Source: Oopsacas minuta
Taxonomy: Eukaryota > Porifera > Hexactinellida > Lyssacinosida > Leucopsacidae
Assembly: GCA_024704765.1 (NCBI GenBank)
Contig: JAKMXF010000044.1
Location: 539,841 to 603,840 of the forward strand
DNA: 64,000 nucleotides
Direction of reading: 5' to 3'
Positions 54,054-63,869 of this stretch are shown here, piece by piece (the stretch's first letter is position 1; each line of letters starts with the position of its first letter). Below the pieces are notes generated by a model. The model was not told the DNA's origin. It was given only the letters and a program-made list of their open reading frames with translations, and ran no database searches. A program made the position numbers and the translations under genes.

Positions 54054-55661
54054 ATGCTGGGAGATAATTCTTTGACAGAATTCAACATAGATAATACTAC
54101 AACACTCTGCTCTAATGCTATAATACAGATAGAGTGTACTAAGTTGCATGACTCAACCGTACACAGACATTACGTTAGAGTTTATCAAGGAGAGAAAATT
54201 AGTGTGAAATATTTTCGCGATATAATTGAGAAGGAAATACACATTCCTATTGTTTGTCAGGTACAGCTAAATGTAAATGGAATCCCTCTTGACCCACTAC
54301 CTCCAAATTTCACTGATTTTCCAAGTCGTATGTTCTTGCCTGGAAAACCTATACTCATTACACTAGACTATTATACAGCTGGTGCTGATCTGTATACGAT
54401 ACACTCTGCAATCGAACAATTCAATAGATCTATTTCAACAGATGAGTATGATTATCAATTGCTATCTGATAGCTTGGATGTTCTGGAAGTCAGCTGTTTC
54501 AATGTCAGCTGGGATTCTGATGAAGCTGTTGGCGCCAGGCTCTTTATCCATTCTATGGGATTTTTACCTAATCTATGTAAGGTTGTTAGAGGTTTAAACT
54601 CAAAACTCAAAAGTAGTTTTGATGAACTCTTCACTACAGATGGCAAAAGGACATTGGCTGATAATATTCTGTTGTGTTCTCATATTCTTGCTCAAGCATT
54701 GAGCGATCTAATGTTATTGTCTGCAAGATGGGAAGATAAAATGATAATATGTAAAATGAACTTTCCCTCAGTTATTAGCGATACATTCTTCATAGCTAGA
54801 CTATTCCTCTCAGTTAAATATAACAGATTGCAAAGGATTGGAGAATCCCTCATCCATTACTGCATCCGGGAACTACAACTCTTACTATCCGTGAGATCCG
54901 TGTCTGTTGAGTTTGGATTAAACATTAAATTTGTAAAAACATTAAAAGATAGTCTTATTTTAGGGAGAGGATTATCCAGACACCACATATCAGATGCTAT
55001 ATGTCTGTTTAACCTGTCAGGATCATCCTCTGTATCTAGGCTACTATACTCGTCAGGTATTTACTCAGAAGTAATCAAGCATTATTTGAATCAGGATATT
55101 ACTAAAATTAGTGATTCGAATTTATTTGAGTTGCATTTTAGAATTTCTTTGGTCACCCTGCATATGTTAAAAACTCCGAATCTGTCTGTGACTTCTGATG
55201 AGATCCTACAACATTCTGCAGACCTGCTACGTAGGTTCCTCTCTCATATAACCGCAGAAAATATTGCCGATATAGAGAGAGGTTGCTTTTGTTTCGGAAC
55301 ATTAGAAAACTATATCTCAGTGCTTTATATCCCATCAAACTCAATTATTGGTAAGTTAATGTCAGACGAAATATATTTAGTCAAGTACAGTGCTCTAATA
55401 CAGGACTTTGTTAGTATGGGGATACTTACAATGGAAGTTTTGATGATGTTAGAACCTGGGAGGCGAGTTATCTTAAGCGAGAACCTGTTACCTCATCTCG
55501 TTATTGCTGATTGGACTACAGGACATATGTTAAGTAAAGTCAAGCTGCATTTCCCTTCAATCCCAAATCTACCTGTTCCTAGTTTATATGACATAGCAGC
55601 TATCAAGGCAGTGCATATAGGAATTGGAGATTACAAAGAAATGATGCATTATAAGTTTTAA
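54054..55661 (+). CDS. Uncharacterised 535-residue protein
   Basis: A single uninterrupted exon. The first ~120 residues alternate polar and hydrophobic in a beta-rich pattern (HYVRVYQGEKISVKYFRDII, then CQVQLNVNGIPLDPL and PILITLDYY). This could be a ubiquitin-like or similar small fold. The remainder is mostly helical with repeated Leu-rich pairs of helices (LCKVVRGLNSKLKSSFDELF, ILLCSHILAQALSDLMLL), suggesting an armadillo/HEAT-like solenoid. No catalytic motif or membrane segment is evident. I do not recognise a family and give no function. The open frame of 1.6 kb and good codon regularity make it a real gene. Confidence 0.72.
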   Translation: MLGDNSLTEFNIDNTTTLCSNAIIQIECTKLHDSTVHRHYVRVYQGEKISVKYFRDIIEKEIHIPIVCQVQLNVNGIPLDPLPPNFTDFPSRMFLPGKPILITLDYYTAGADLYTIHSAIEQFNRSISTDEYDYQLLSDSLDVLEVSCFNVSWDSDEAVGARLFIHSMGFLPNLCKVVRGLNSKLKSSFDELFTTDGKRTLADNILLCSHILAQALSDLMLLSARWEDKMIICKMNFPSVISDTFFIARLFLSVKYNRLQRIGESLIHYCIRELQLLLSVRSVSVEFGLNIKFVKTLKDSLILGRGLSRHHISDAICLFNLSGSSSVSRLLYSSGIYSEVIKHYLNQDITKISDSNLFELHFRISLVTLHMLKTPNLSVTSDEILQHSADLLRRFLSHITAENIADIERGCFCFGTLENYISVLYIPSNSIIGKLMSDEIYLVKYSALIQDFVSMGILTMEVLMMLEPGRRVILSENLLPHLVIADWTTGHMLSKVKLHFPSIPNLPVPSLYDIAAIKAVHIGIGDYKEMMHYKF

Positions 55662-55793
55662 TCATTTGATTTAATCGCAAATCTATCAAACATATTTTTA
55701 CAAAGGTTTTCCCTATAGCAAGGGAAAATTCGTGGAAAACACGACTTGCTAATAGGCGAAAACCACTGTAAGAGATTTTGATTATATAATTAT

Positions 55794-57052
55794 CTCAAGG
55801 TTAGACGTACCTGAATGTTGGGATTTTGTATAACCGCTCCTATCCAGTAAATATGGTCAATAATAGGTTAAACCATAGCATTCTATACACGAAGGCGGTG
55901 GTACTGATCGATGGACTTGGATCAGGGATACGTCAAGTCTGTGCTAAAGACTTCTATTAGTTGCGATAAATTTAAAACCTTACATTTTGGCCTGAAATGT
56001 ATTATTGATATTTGACATCACTTACAGTTTACATCTACAAACTATTTTCAAGCCAAAATCACGTCATTTGATTGCCTACTTAGTAAATATGTCGAAAATG
56101 TTCCAGTTTTGAAACTCTGCAGAGAGTATATTAACACAATTACGGTTTCAAGATTTATACCATGGGATTTAAGGATGTTACCGTACAAAATATCAAAATT
56201 TTGTTATGATAAAGTTAGCGAATTCCAGAGTTATAATATTGTCCATGGATGGCATATTTTTGGCAATATTCAACAATAACTGACAACCTCCAATGCTATG
56301 GCCAAATCATCAAACAGACATGTATTATATACTCGACTTCCCATACTCTATTCGCAGTCATCAATAATTCCATATATGGTCATTTTCAAGATCACGTCAT
56401 AACCATCATTATTCAGGCCAAAATGTAGCGTTTAAAATTTATCGCAACTAATAGAATTCCCTAGCACTGACTTGACGTATCCCTTGCCCAAGTCTATCAA
56501 TCAGTACCATTGCCTTAGCGTATATTAAACCTGTATTGTCTGCCACAATTGTTGCCTATATATACATTTCAATCCCCTTAGGAAATTTCAAAAATTATTC
56601 TACCTCGCTTCATTGATCAAGGGATTATCTCCAAAAGGCCGATCTTAGTGGGCCTTTTAAGCCTAACAGGGAGAAAGAGAATTGTCAGGGCTTCCTTCCC
56701 AACCCTCCAAAGCTGACGGAGTTATGGCTATTTGAAGGACAATCTTAAGAAAAATTTCAGTTTGACAAAGCTTAAAACATGTATAACTCCGTCAGCTTTG
56801 GAGCGATAGGGCTGGCAATGGACTGAGAATCAAGCCCTGACAATTCTCTTTTCCCTCGCTTTTTGGAGATAATCTCCGATAAAGGAGGCGAATTCGGATA
56901 ATATTTTTCAATTTTGGTCCATTTATTAGGCCAAAATATATAGCAATAATTGTGGCAAACAATACAGGGCCAATCTATTCTTGACGATATTAATGGAATA
57001 GGAGCGGTTAGACGAAATCTGAATATTCAGGTAAGTCTAACCTTGAGTATCC
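55794..57052. mobile_element. ~1.26-kb nested fold-back element
   Basis: The outer ends are inverted: CTCAAGGTTAGACGTACCTG near 55796 and its imperfect complement near 57045, each followed by a TAACCGCTCCTATCC block. Inside lie a second inverted pair (AGTTGCGATAAATTTAAAAC near 55960 and its complement near 56440, plus GATACGTCAAGTC blocks) and a third (AACTCCGTCAGCTTTGGAG and GAATTGTCAGGGCTT at 56675-56725 and 56790-56855). No coding capacity. It sits between the unrecognised gene and FRG1. Confidence 0.75.
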
Positions 57053-57175
57053 TACTTTCATGTATGTATACTTTATAGGTATAGCAATAAATCTTGGGTT
57101 TTTGTCTTTTCTTTTAATACAGAATTACTTATTTTGATTGCCAACGAATGAATGATTTGTAATCGTTTTAGTGTT

Positions 57176-57967
57176 ATGGATGCAGTGAAGATTGTAGGAG
57201 GGCCGTTAAGGTTAAAGGGGACTAAATCTAGCCTGTCCAAGCAGAGAAAGAAAAGAATTTACAAAGAGAATGGAGAGGAAGTTCCATCTGTTTGTTTGGA
57301 GGGAGGTGTAGGACGATGGATACCTATTACCAATTTGGAAGATGTAGTTGGTCCAGTAGCCTTCAGGACATACACAGGTGGTTTTATGGTTGCTAACGAG
57401 GAGGGGACCTTCTGGACAACACCAGAGGGTAAAGAAGAGCCTGGAAACTTAGAACAATTCAGTTTAGTAATTGTGTCAGAAAATAAAGTTACCATTCGTT
57501 CCCCATTCAATCGTTACTTAGGTATAGACGCATCAGGCAAGGTAACAGGACGCTCCGAGGCTGCAGGAATGAGAGAGCAGTTCGAGTCCGTGTTTGAAGA
57601 TGGAAAAGTAGCTCTGCTAGCTTCTAATCAGAGATTCCTTAGCTTTTCCGCGAACAATGATGCTGTAGCTTCTACTGGACAACTGACTGCTGTTAGCGAA
57701 AAAGCTAAATTGCGAGAAATGTTTATTCTACTCTGCGGGAGGAGAGCAACTAAGAAAGTGGGAGAATGGGAGTCTGAACTCATACAATATGATGTAGATC
57801 AGATAGAGAAATCTTACGTACGTCAATACCAGAGTTTTCAGGGTGGGAAGGTTAAGATGCACTCGAGTGAGGTTAAGAAACTCTGTAGAGCACAGAGAGA
57901 CGGACAGCTACACACTATGATGTTGGATCGAAGGAGTAAAATGAAATCTGACAAATTCTGTAAATAA
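57176..57967 (+). CDS. FRG1: FRG1 actin/RNA-binding fascin-fold protein
   Basis: A single exon of 263 residues from the ATG at 57176 (human 258). An upstream in-frame ATG at 57152 would add 8 residues without family support. The N-terminus has LRLKGTKSS and a basic nuclear-localisation cluster (KQRKKR). A fascin-like beta-trefoil follows (KVTIRSPFNRYLGIDASGKV, VALLASNQRFLSF). The C-terminus YVRQYQSFQGGKVKM and LHTMMLDRRSKMKSDKFCK matches the family end almost residue for residue. FRG1 is found with spliceosomal complexes and nucleoli and also bundles actin. An AG dinucleotide (TTTTAG) just upstream of the ATG looks like a splice acceptor, so a 5'UTR intron is possible. Confidence 0.94.
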   Translation: MDAVKIVGGPLRLKGTKSSLSKQRKKRIYKENGEEVPSVCLEGGVGRWIPITNLEDVVGPVAFRTYTGGFMVANEEGTFWTTPEGKEEPGNLEQFSLVIVSENKVTIRSPFNRYLGIDASGKVTGRSEAAGMREQFESVFEDGKVALLASNQRFLSFSANNDAVASTGQLTAVSEKAKLREMFILLCGRRATKKVGEWESELIQYDVDQIEKSYVRQYQSFQGGKVKMHSSEVKKLCRAQRDGQLHTMMLDRRSKMKSDKFCK

Positions 57968-58647
57968 GAACAAGAGCCTTGTCATTGTGAAATTTATTGA
58001 ATATTCACTGGATTAATATCTGAGGAAGAGACAGGCCAAATATTGTTTTAATGATAAATATTGATTATATTCTCTGAAACTATAATGGTACATGAATTAC
58101 ATAAATATCCTTGATCCTTGTCTCCCACTTTTAAAAGGTATCCAGCCGACAGAATAGGAGTGCAGCTCCCCTTTGAGTCATGTTTCTACACAGTTAACAA
58201 TGATTAGTCGTTAGAACCAATTAATAATATCATTTCTAATATCATTTCTAATATCAAGCTAAAGGGGTGATAATATAACTAATTGTTGTGTATAGAATCA
58301 TAACTATGCACATAGTCACAGACTGTCACTATTTGTAATAACTGTGAACTAACTACGAAAGTTTGATTAAAGTGTTTCGATATTTTGTTAGTGATATTCA
58401 CGTTTGGGTTCAAGTACAATTTGTTGAGTACGTACTTGTACTTCTGGCTCGTGTCGAAAAACTCGGCCCGTTACGACCTCTATCAGAAATACGAGATTCT
58501 TAACTCAACTTGGCACACTCATAAAACACAGATATTAAACATTACAAGACCCTCGTTAGGCTAAATACTAAACAGAGCGTATAGCAAATCCAGGTAGATA
58601 ATTATCGGACAACTGCACAGAATAGTAAAAAGAAAAGACAAATTCAG

Positions 58648-58887
58648 AAACACTAGTCCGAATTTCTGGAAGTTATTTAACTTTAAAGTACGAAACGTTT
58701 GAGCAATCCCTTATAAGATTCATGGAATCTGTCTACATACATCTTACAAGAGGTCTGTTGCGTAGAATTTTGAGATTCTTGTATTAAGTAACACCATGGA
58801 GACTCATATCGTAGTATTTGAGGAGAGTATAGAATTCTGAGATTTAGGGAATACCGACAATTCGCACCTCATTTGATTGATCAATTT
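58648..58887 (+). repeat. 240-bp direct repeat, copy 1
   Basis: Begins ACACTAGTCCGAATTTCTGG and ends with the terminal motif ATACCGACAATTCGCACCT. Copy 2 at 60330-60568 differs at only a few positions. Confidence 0.9.
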
Positions 58888-59246
58888 GATATGATATTAA
58901 TTAAGTAATCAATTTATTCTAATTACACATAATTAATCCATTTTCTAATAATTATTTCTTAATACGGACAAGTCTTTCAATTGGATAGATAATCCTAATT
59001 TTAGATGACATGCATTCCAATGGAATCAATTAATGATATGAATTCAAAAGATTGCTAAAGTAAGTAAACACACGAAGTAAATACTCTTAGGGCTATATTT
59101 GGTGAAGAGGAATGTAGTACACAGGATGTGATCACCTGTGATATTTGCAATCCTCGGACATAAATAGGAAATGATCTCGTTCGAACTCAGATTCGTTTTC
59201 TCAATATTACTTATAACATTGTGTATTTGAAATTTGACGATCCTTA

Positions 59247-59561
59247 ATGGCTGAACCTCTTGATCAGCCGACGTTTAGGCTGATCAAGCCACAAAGAGGA
59301 GGAGATAAGCTGTTGGAGAGTGGATATTTATTTGGAGTACAGAGGAGAGTTGGAGATGTGACGCATTGGTTATGTGAGCAAAGAGGAGTTTGCAAAGCTA
59401 GAGTTCATACCAAAGGGATGGTGATAGTCAAGCGCACGAATGAGCACTCCCGTGGTCCTGACGAGCAGGCAGCGGGCTGTTGTGAAGCGAAGGCAGGCAT
59501 GAAGAGGAAAGCACGGGAGTGCTCATTCGTGCGCTTGACTATCACCATCCCTTTGGTATGA
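59247..59561 (+). pseudogene. FLYWCH zinc-finger remnant of a MULE transposase
   Basis: The frame gives FRLIKPQRGGDKLLESGYLF, HWLCEQRGVCKARVHT and a VKRTNEHS end. This is the FLYWCH pattern (aromatic residues, C-x5-C and a C-terminal His) found at the N-terminus of many animal MULE transposases. After that the frame runs into the spacer and the inverse copy of itself, so it encodes no transposase core. The ATG at 59247 may be the original transposase start. Confidence 0.72.
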
Positions 59562-59614
59562 ACTCTAGCTTTGCAAACTCCTCTTTGCTCACATAACCAA
59601 TGCGTCACATCTCC
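59352..59614. mobile_element. 263-bp palindrome built from a MULE FLYWCH exon
   Basis: Arms 59352-59455 and 59511-59614 are essentially perfect inverted copies (GGAGATGTGACGCATTGG ... GAGCACTCCCGTG) around a ~55-bp spacer. Both strands therefore encode the same FLYWCH segment. A smaller hairpin (GAGGTGCAGCTACC at 59656 and its complement ending 59710) follows. The whole lies between the two 240-bp direct repeats inside the long-TIR element. Confidence 0.9.
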
Positions 59615-60329
59615 TTTCTCTCCTCACTCCACTCCACTCCTCTATCCTTTCTATTGAGGTGCAGCTACCATGGAAGAAGAACCGTGGTTATGACGCGGTA
59701 GCTGCACCTCTCTTTATCTTTCTCACTCTCTTCTCATATTCTTTAGACATATATTACTTTAATTTATCATTATTTTATTCCATTACTTTGTAGACATATT
59801 AGACATTCAACATAGTATATTTATAACTTTACTTGATTCATCTGACTTTGTTATCGATTAGAAACCTAAAAGGGATAATTTCCTGGCACAAACGTGGTGG
59901 TCTAAGTCGAATATTCACGATACACCATTCACAACATCATATTCGAACACTCGATTACCTCTGTAGCCGTTAAAAGTATACGAACTTTTTGAAATTAGTT
60001 TACTTTATGTACATAAATAACAAAACAAATTGATCACATGATGCTACAAATCATATTTGGCATACTCAATTACCCAATTATAGCCTTTAGAAGTATAATT
60101 TTAAAACCTTTTGAATTTTTGTATTATTAACCCCTAAGTATGTACATAAAAACAAATAAATGTGAACTATGTGAGAAGGTGTTAATATTTTCTTTGGATA
60201 TTTAAACATGTTTTCTAGAAACGTCATTCCCCACCCCCGTATCAAATTTCAAGTCTGTATCTCAAACCAGTTCCTCTATCAATTCGGACAAGCAAAAAAT
60301 GATAGAGTTTAAATATATAATATATACCC

Positions 60330-60568
60330 AACACTAGTCCGAATTTCTGGAAGTTATTTAACTTTAAAATACGAAACGTTTGAGCAATCCCTTATAAGAT
60401 TCATGGAATCTGTCTACATACATCTTACAAGAGGTCTGTTGCGTAGTATTTTGAGACTCTTGTATTAAGTAACACCATGGAGACTCATATCGTAGTATTT
60501 GAGGAGAGTATAGAATTCTGAGATTTAGGGAATACCGACAATTCGCACCTAACTTGATTGATCAATTG
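60330..60568 (+). repeat. 240-bp direct repeat, copy 2
   Basis: Second copy of the 58648-58887 unit in the same orientation, again ending with ATACCGACAATTCGCACCT. Confidence 0.9.
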
Positions 60569-60729
60569 ATCTGACAATTATTTCAATTTAGATTATAGGG
60601 AAAATAATGAAATTGATAACTAAGTAATAACTGTGGCCTAACTAACTACTATTGTAAATTACTAATTCCTGGAAGTCGCTTCCATTTCGTTAAAAGCTGA
60701 ATTCATTATAGCAGAATAAGATAATATAA

Positions 60730-60833
60730 TTGCAGTTAAAAGTTATATTAAATTACTTCTTTTTAGGTGCAATTTTGTTATTTGCAGTTAAAAGTTATAT
60801 TAAATTACTTCTTTTTAGGTGCAATTTTGTTAT
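60730..60833. repeat. 52-bp tandem duplication
   Basis: Two identical 52-bp units, each beginning TTGCAGTTAAAAGTTATAT, with no difference between copies, so recent. Confidence 0.95.
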
Positions 60834-61691
60834 ATGACTAATATCCGATTTGTTTACAACGAGAGTCCACGGTATTAGTGACTCCGCCCCACCAAAAGTT
60901 CGCCGAGTGCCCGAACCGAACATAGAGTTTAGAGGCCAATTGGTTACAAATCAAATCGATGTCATAATCCAAGGGTTTCTCATGGCTCTATTGTAGGCTA
61001 ACAACACAACTTAACCCCAGATCCCTTCCTAGAACCAAGGCCGAATTAAGGCATAGGGTCCCGTACTTTGAGGGGTAAATTTGACTATATGAATGGATTA
61101 AACCAATCCAGTATCTTTAATTTCCCTGTTAGACCATGGAATATATATTACATGTTTTTCATCCCGAATTTCTTCGAAAACTTGGATGGCGGATGATCGT
61201 TTTATTGAGTTAATTTGTAACATATTGTTTAAACCTTCGATAATTATCTACCTAGATTTGCTATACGCTCTGTTTAGTGTTTAGCTTAATGAGGGTCTTG
61301 TAATATTTAATATCTGTATTTTATGAGTGTGCCAAGTTGAGTTAAGAATATCGTATTTCTGATAGAGGTCGTAACGGGCCGAGTTTTTTGACCCGAGCCC
61401 GGTCCGACACGAGCAACAGTACAAGTACCTACTCAACAAATTGTACTTGAATCCAACCCTGAATATCACTAACAAAATATCGAAACACTTTAATCAAACT
61501 TCCATAGTTAGATTCACAGTTATTACAAATAGTGACAGTCTGTGACTATGTCATGATTCTATACACAACCTTATCACTCTAACATAGTTACGTACATTAT
61601 AGATTAACAAATAAAATAATAATACATATTAATATACAACTTAGATGTAAGTTAGTGGAGCAAAATACGTTAATACTTTTCGACTGAACAT

Positions 61692-62540
61692 TCATACTGT
61701 GTAGTCGTTTTGAGTTGAAGTATCCGTAGGGGATTCTTTTTCCATCGCCAAGTCAACTGTAATATCTTTTTCATCTTTTTCATCTATCTCTGGCAAATAT
61801 GCCATATTTACGTTAGCAACATGATCATAGATCGCATTAGGAATTGCTGGAAGTTGATAAAGTTGCGGATTAGTGTGTGAGGTTATTTGACTTCTATTCT
61901 TCTTCCTCTTCACAACACAACAAACAATTAGTACTGTCATTATGAAAAAGAGAATTAAGAGAATTATCATGACGGCTATACCTACAATTAAAATGTAGGA
62001 TGAATATTGATTGAGTAGGCTTGCACTCTGCAGAACTTGATTTGTAAGATCAGCTGTAGTGGAACTGGAAGCTGTTGATTGAGTAATGTTGTTGTTGATG
62101 ACAACAGGAGATGTTGCGGTTGTGGCGTCATTTGATTTGAAAAAATGGTAGATTGTTGAAGAGATTATTTGAATTGAAAAGGGGATCTGGAATTCCACTC
62201 TAATACTGTAATTTACATTTGTAATTAACTGAGTTATTTCATATTGCATATTTATAGTTGTACCAGCGAGAACTTGGTAATTTGAAAATCCCAAATAGAC
62301 TGAATATTCTATGTCTGTGTAACTCGAACTTGCTTCCAACAAATCCCATAAAACGAGTATAGAACTTTCACTTGAAGCTTCTGTGCTCAAATTTATAATC
62401 TTTTGGGTGGATTCTAAGGATTGATAATTTGTGTAACACCAATAGGGAGATACCACAGTTGCCATGGGAATGATATTCAGTTCCCATTCCAACGGGATCT
62501 CTACGGGGATTCCTATTCCCACGTAAACCCTGGGAGATGC
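61692..62540 (-). CDS. 3' exon of a single-pass membrane receptor with an FN3-like domain
   Basis: The minus-strand frame is open from about 62540 (likely acceptor CTCCCAG near 62531) to the stop at 61692 and encodes about 280 residues. The first ~120 form a fibronectin-III-like domain (LVLWDLLEASSSYTDIEYSV, YEITQLITNVNYSIRVEF). A Thr/Ser/Asn-rich stalk with N-glycosylation sites follows (NNNITQSTASSSTTA), then a strong transmembrane helix (YILIVGIAVMIILLILFFIM) and a basic stop-transfer VKRKKNR. The ~75-residue cytoplasmic tail has tyrosines and an acidic end. There is no kinase or phosphatase domain. The gene continues right, probably including the Ig-like exon at 63870. I do not recognise the receptor. 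Confidence 0.72.
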   Translation of the reverse strand, partial: ASPRVYVGIGIPVEIPLEWELNIIPMATVVSPYWCYTNYQSLESTQKIINLSTEASSESSILVLWDLLEASSSYTDIEYSVYLGFSNYQVLAGTTINMQYEITQLITNVNYSIRVEFQIPFSIQIISSTIYHFFKSNDATTATSPVVINNNITQSTASSSTTADLTNQVLQSASLLNQYSSYILIVGIAVMIILLILFFIMTVLIVCCVVKRKKNRSQITSHTNPQLYQLPAIPNAIYDHVANVNMAYLPEIDEKDEKDITVDLAMEKESPTDTSTQNDYTV

Positions 62541-63869
62541 AAAAATGATTGGACGATGTACGACGTCCGAACGTCCGTTCGGAATCTAGCAGTCCGATTA
62601 ACATGAAATTGGTATACACATTTTGTGTCGGAGACTTGCATCTCGGGTATGAATTTTGTTTCACATCTTTTTGGTGATTAATAATATTTCACACCTTTCT
62701 TTGTAAATTCAAAACAAGCTAGAGATTAGGTTTCAACATATTGTCAGGGTATTTGTGTGCGTAGAGTCCGATTTGGAGATTTTCAGAGCCTGAAAGTAAA
62801 TTACTATTTTGACATTCCAAATTTATACCTACATGATTTATATTATCAATTTATCATATGATTAATCATATTTTCACCACTTTACGACAAATCAATTGTA
62901 TTGCGTAGAAATATGACCAGATGCCTCAACTGCATTCCTAGTCTATAGGCTTGACATTTGTATTAATAATTAATTAGGTTGAAAACAAATACATGGATAA
63001 ATATTCAAATTTGATAAATTAATGGCTGTTAATAGCTATAATAATCTTACTTGTTAGACACGAATACCGTATTTCCCTGAATAACCGTCGGGGGGGCGCT
63101 TATTTGTTTCATAGAATTTTTTCATTTAAATATTTTTACAATATTTGAAAATACAAAATATTTTAGGAAACTAATTTTCCTAAAATGTTGCATAGTCAAA
63201 TGAGACCTAAATTTCATCAAAGGAATTCTTCGAGGGGTGGTGATAATTTTATTCACAAGTTTTGGAGGCTTTTTCTTGCCTTCGGCGCTTATTTAGGGAA
63301 ATACGGTAATCATATGATAAATGTAGATATAAATTTGGAAATGTCATTATGTCAATATTTGAATCTACAAACACAAATACACCTAACAGTTGAAACGAAT
63401 CTCTAGCATCATTTTGAAATATCAAAAACGTATCAATATATGATTTTAATTAATAATATGATAAATCATGTAATATAATTCAAAAATTCACATATTGGAA
63501 TCCACATAGTCGATTACCCTTGACTAACAGCTAAAACCAAATCTCTAACAAGATCTTGAAATATATGCAAAAAAGGTGTGATAATACCATGAATCATATG
63601 ATAAACCTGTGACTTAGTATTTTTCCAGCTCTGAAAACCTTAAAATCCAACTCTAAGCATCCAATTACCCCTAAGAACATGTTGAAAACTATTCTCTAGG
63701 ATTCTTTAGAATTTAGATAGAAATTGTGAATATATGACCAGTAAATCATAAAACCTGTAACAAATTTCATTTTAGAAAATTCATACTCGAAATGCAAATC
63801 TCCGGCCTCGCACCTGGAATAGCTCGATAATACAAAATGTTATATATTCTAGAAAGTAATATTACGAAC
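62541..63869. other. Probable intron(s) of the receptor gene with dispersed repeats
   Basis: Contains an inverse copy (62700-62890) and a forward copy (63340-63760) of the AATCATATGATAAA repeat family also present near 37800, and a stretch ending GGCGCTTATTTAGGGAAATACGG (63285-63306) whose complement occurs at 63067-63103, so a ~240-bp fold-back. No conserved exon recognised, although a small one could be missed. Confidence 0.5.

Larger units (their letters stand above)
58268..61578. mobile_element. 3.3-kb MULE-type element with ~330-bp inverted termini
   Basis: The left arm (about 58268-58608) and right arm (about 61240-61578) are inverted copies with small indels. They share blocks such as GTTGTGTATAGAATCAT, CACAGACTGTCACTATTTG, CGTTACGACCTCTATCAGAA and AAATACTAAACAGAGCG (left) / its complement (right). 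Long TIRs and an internal FLYWCH-type coding remnant fit a Mutator-like element. I could not find a 9-bp target duplication. Most of the transposase is absent. Confidence 0.75.

Noticed and set aside
59405-59608. Minus-strand FLYWCH frame as a second gene
   Set aside because: It is the mirror arm of the palindrome, not a separate gene.
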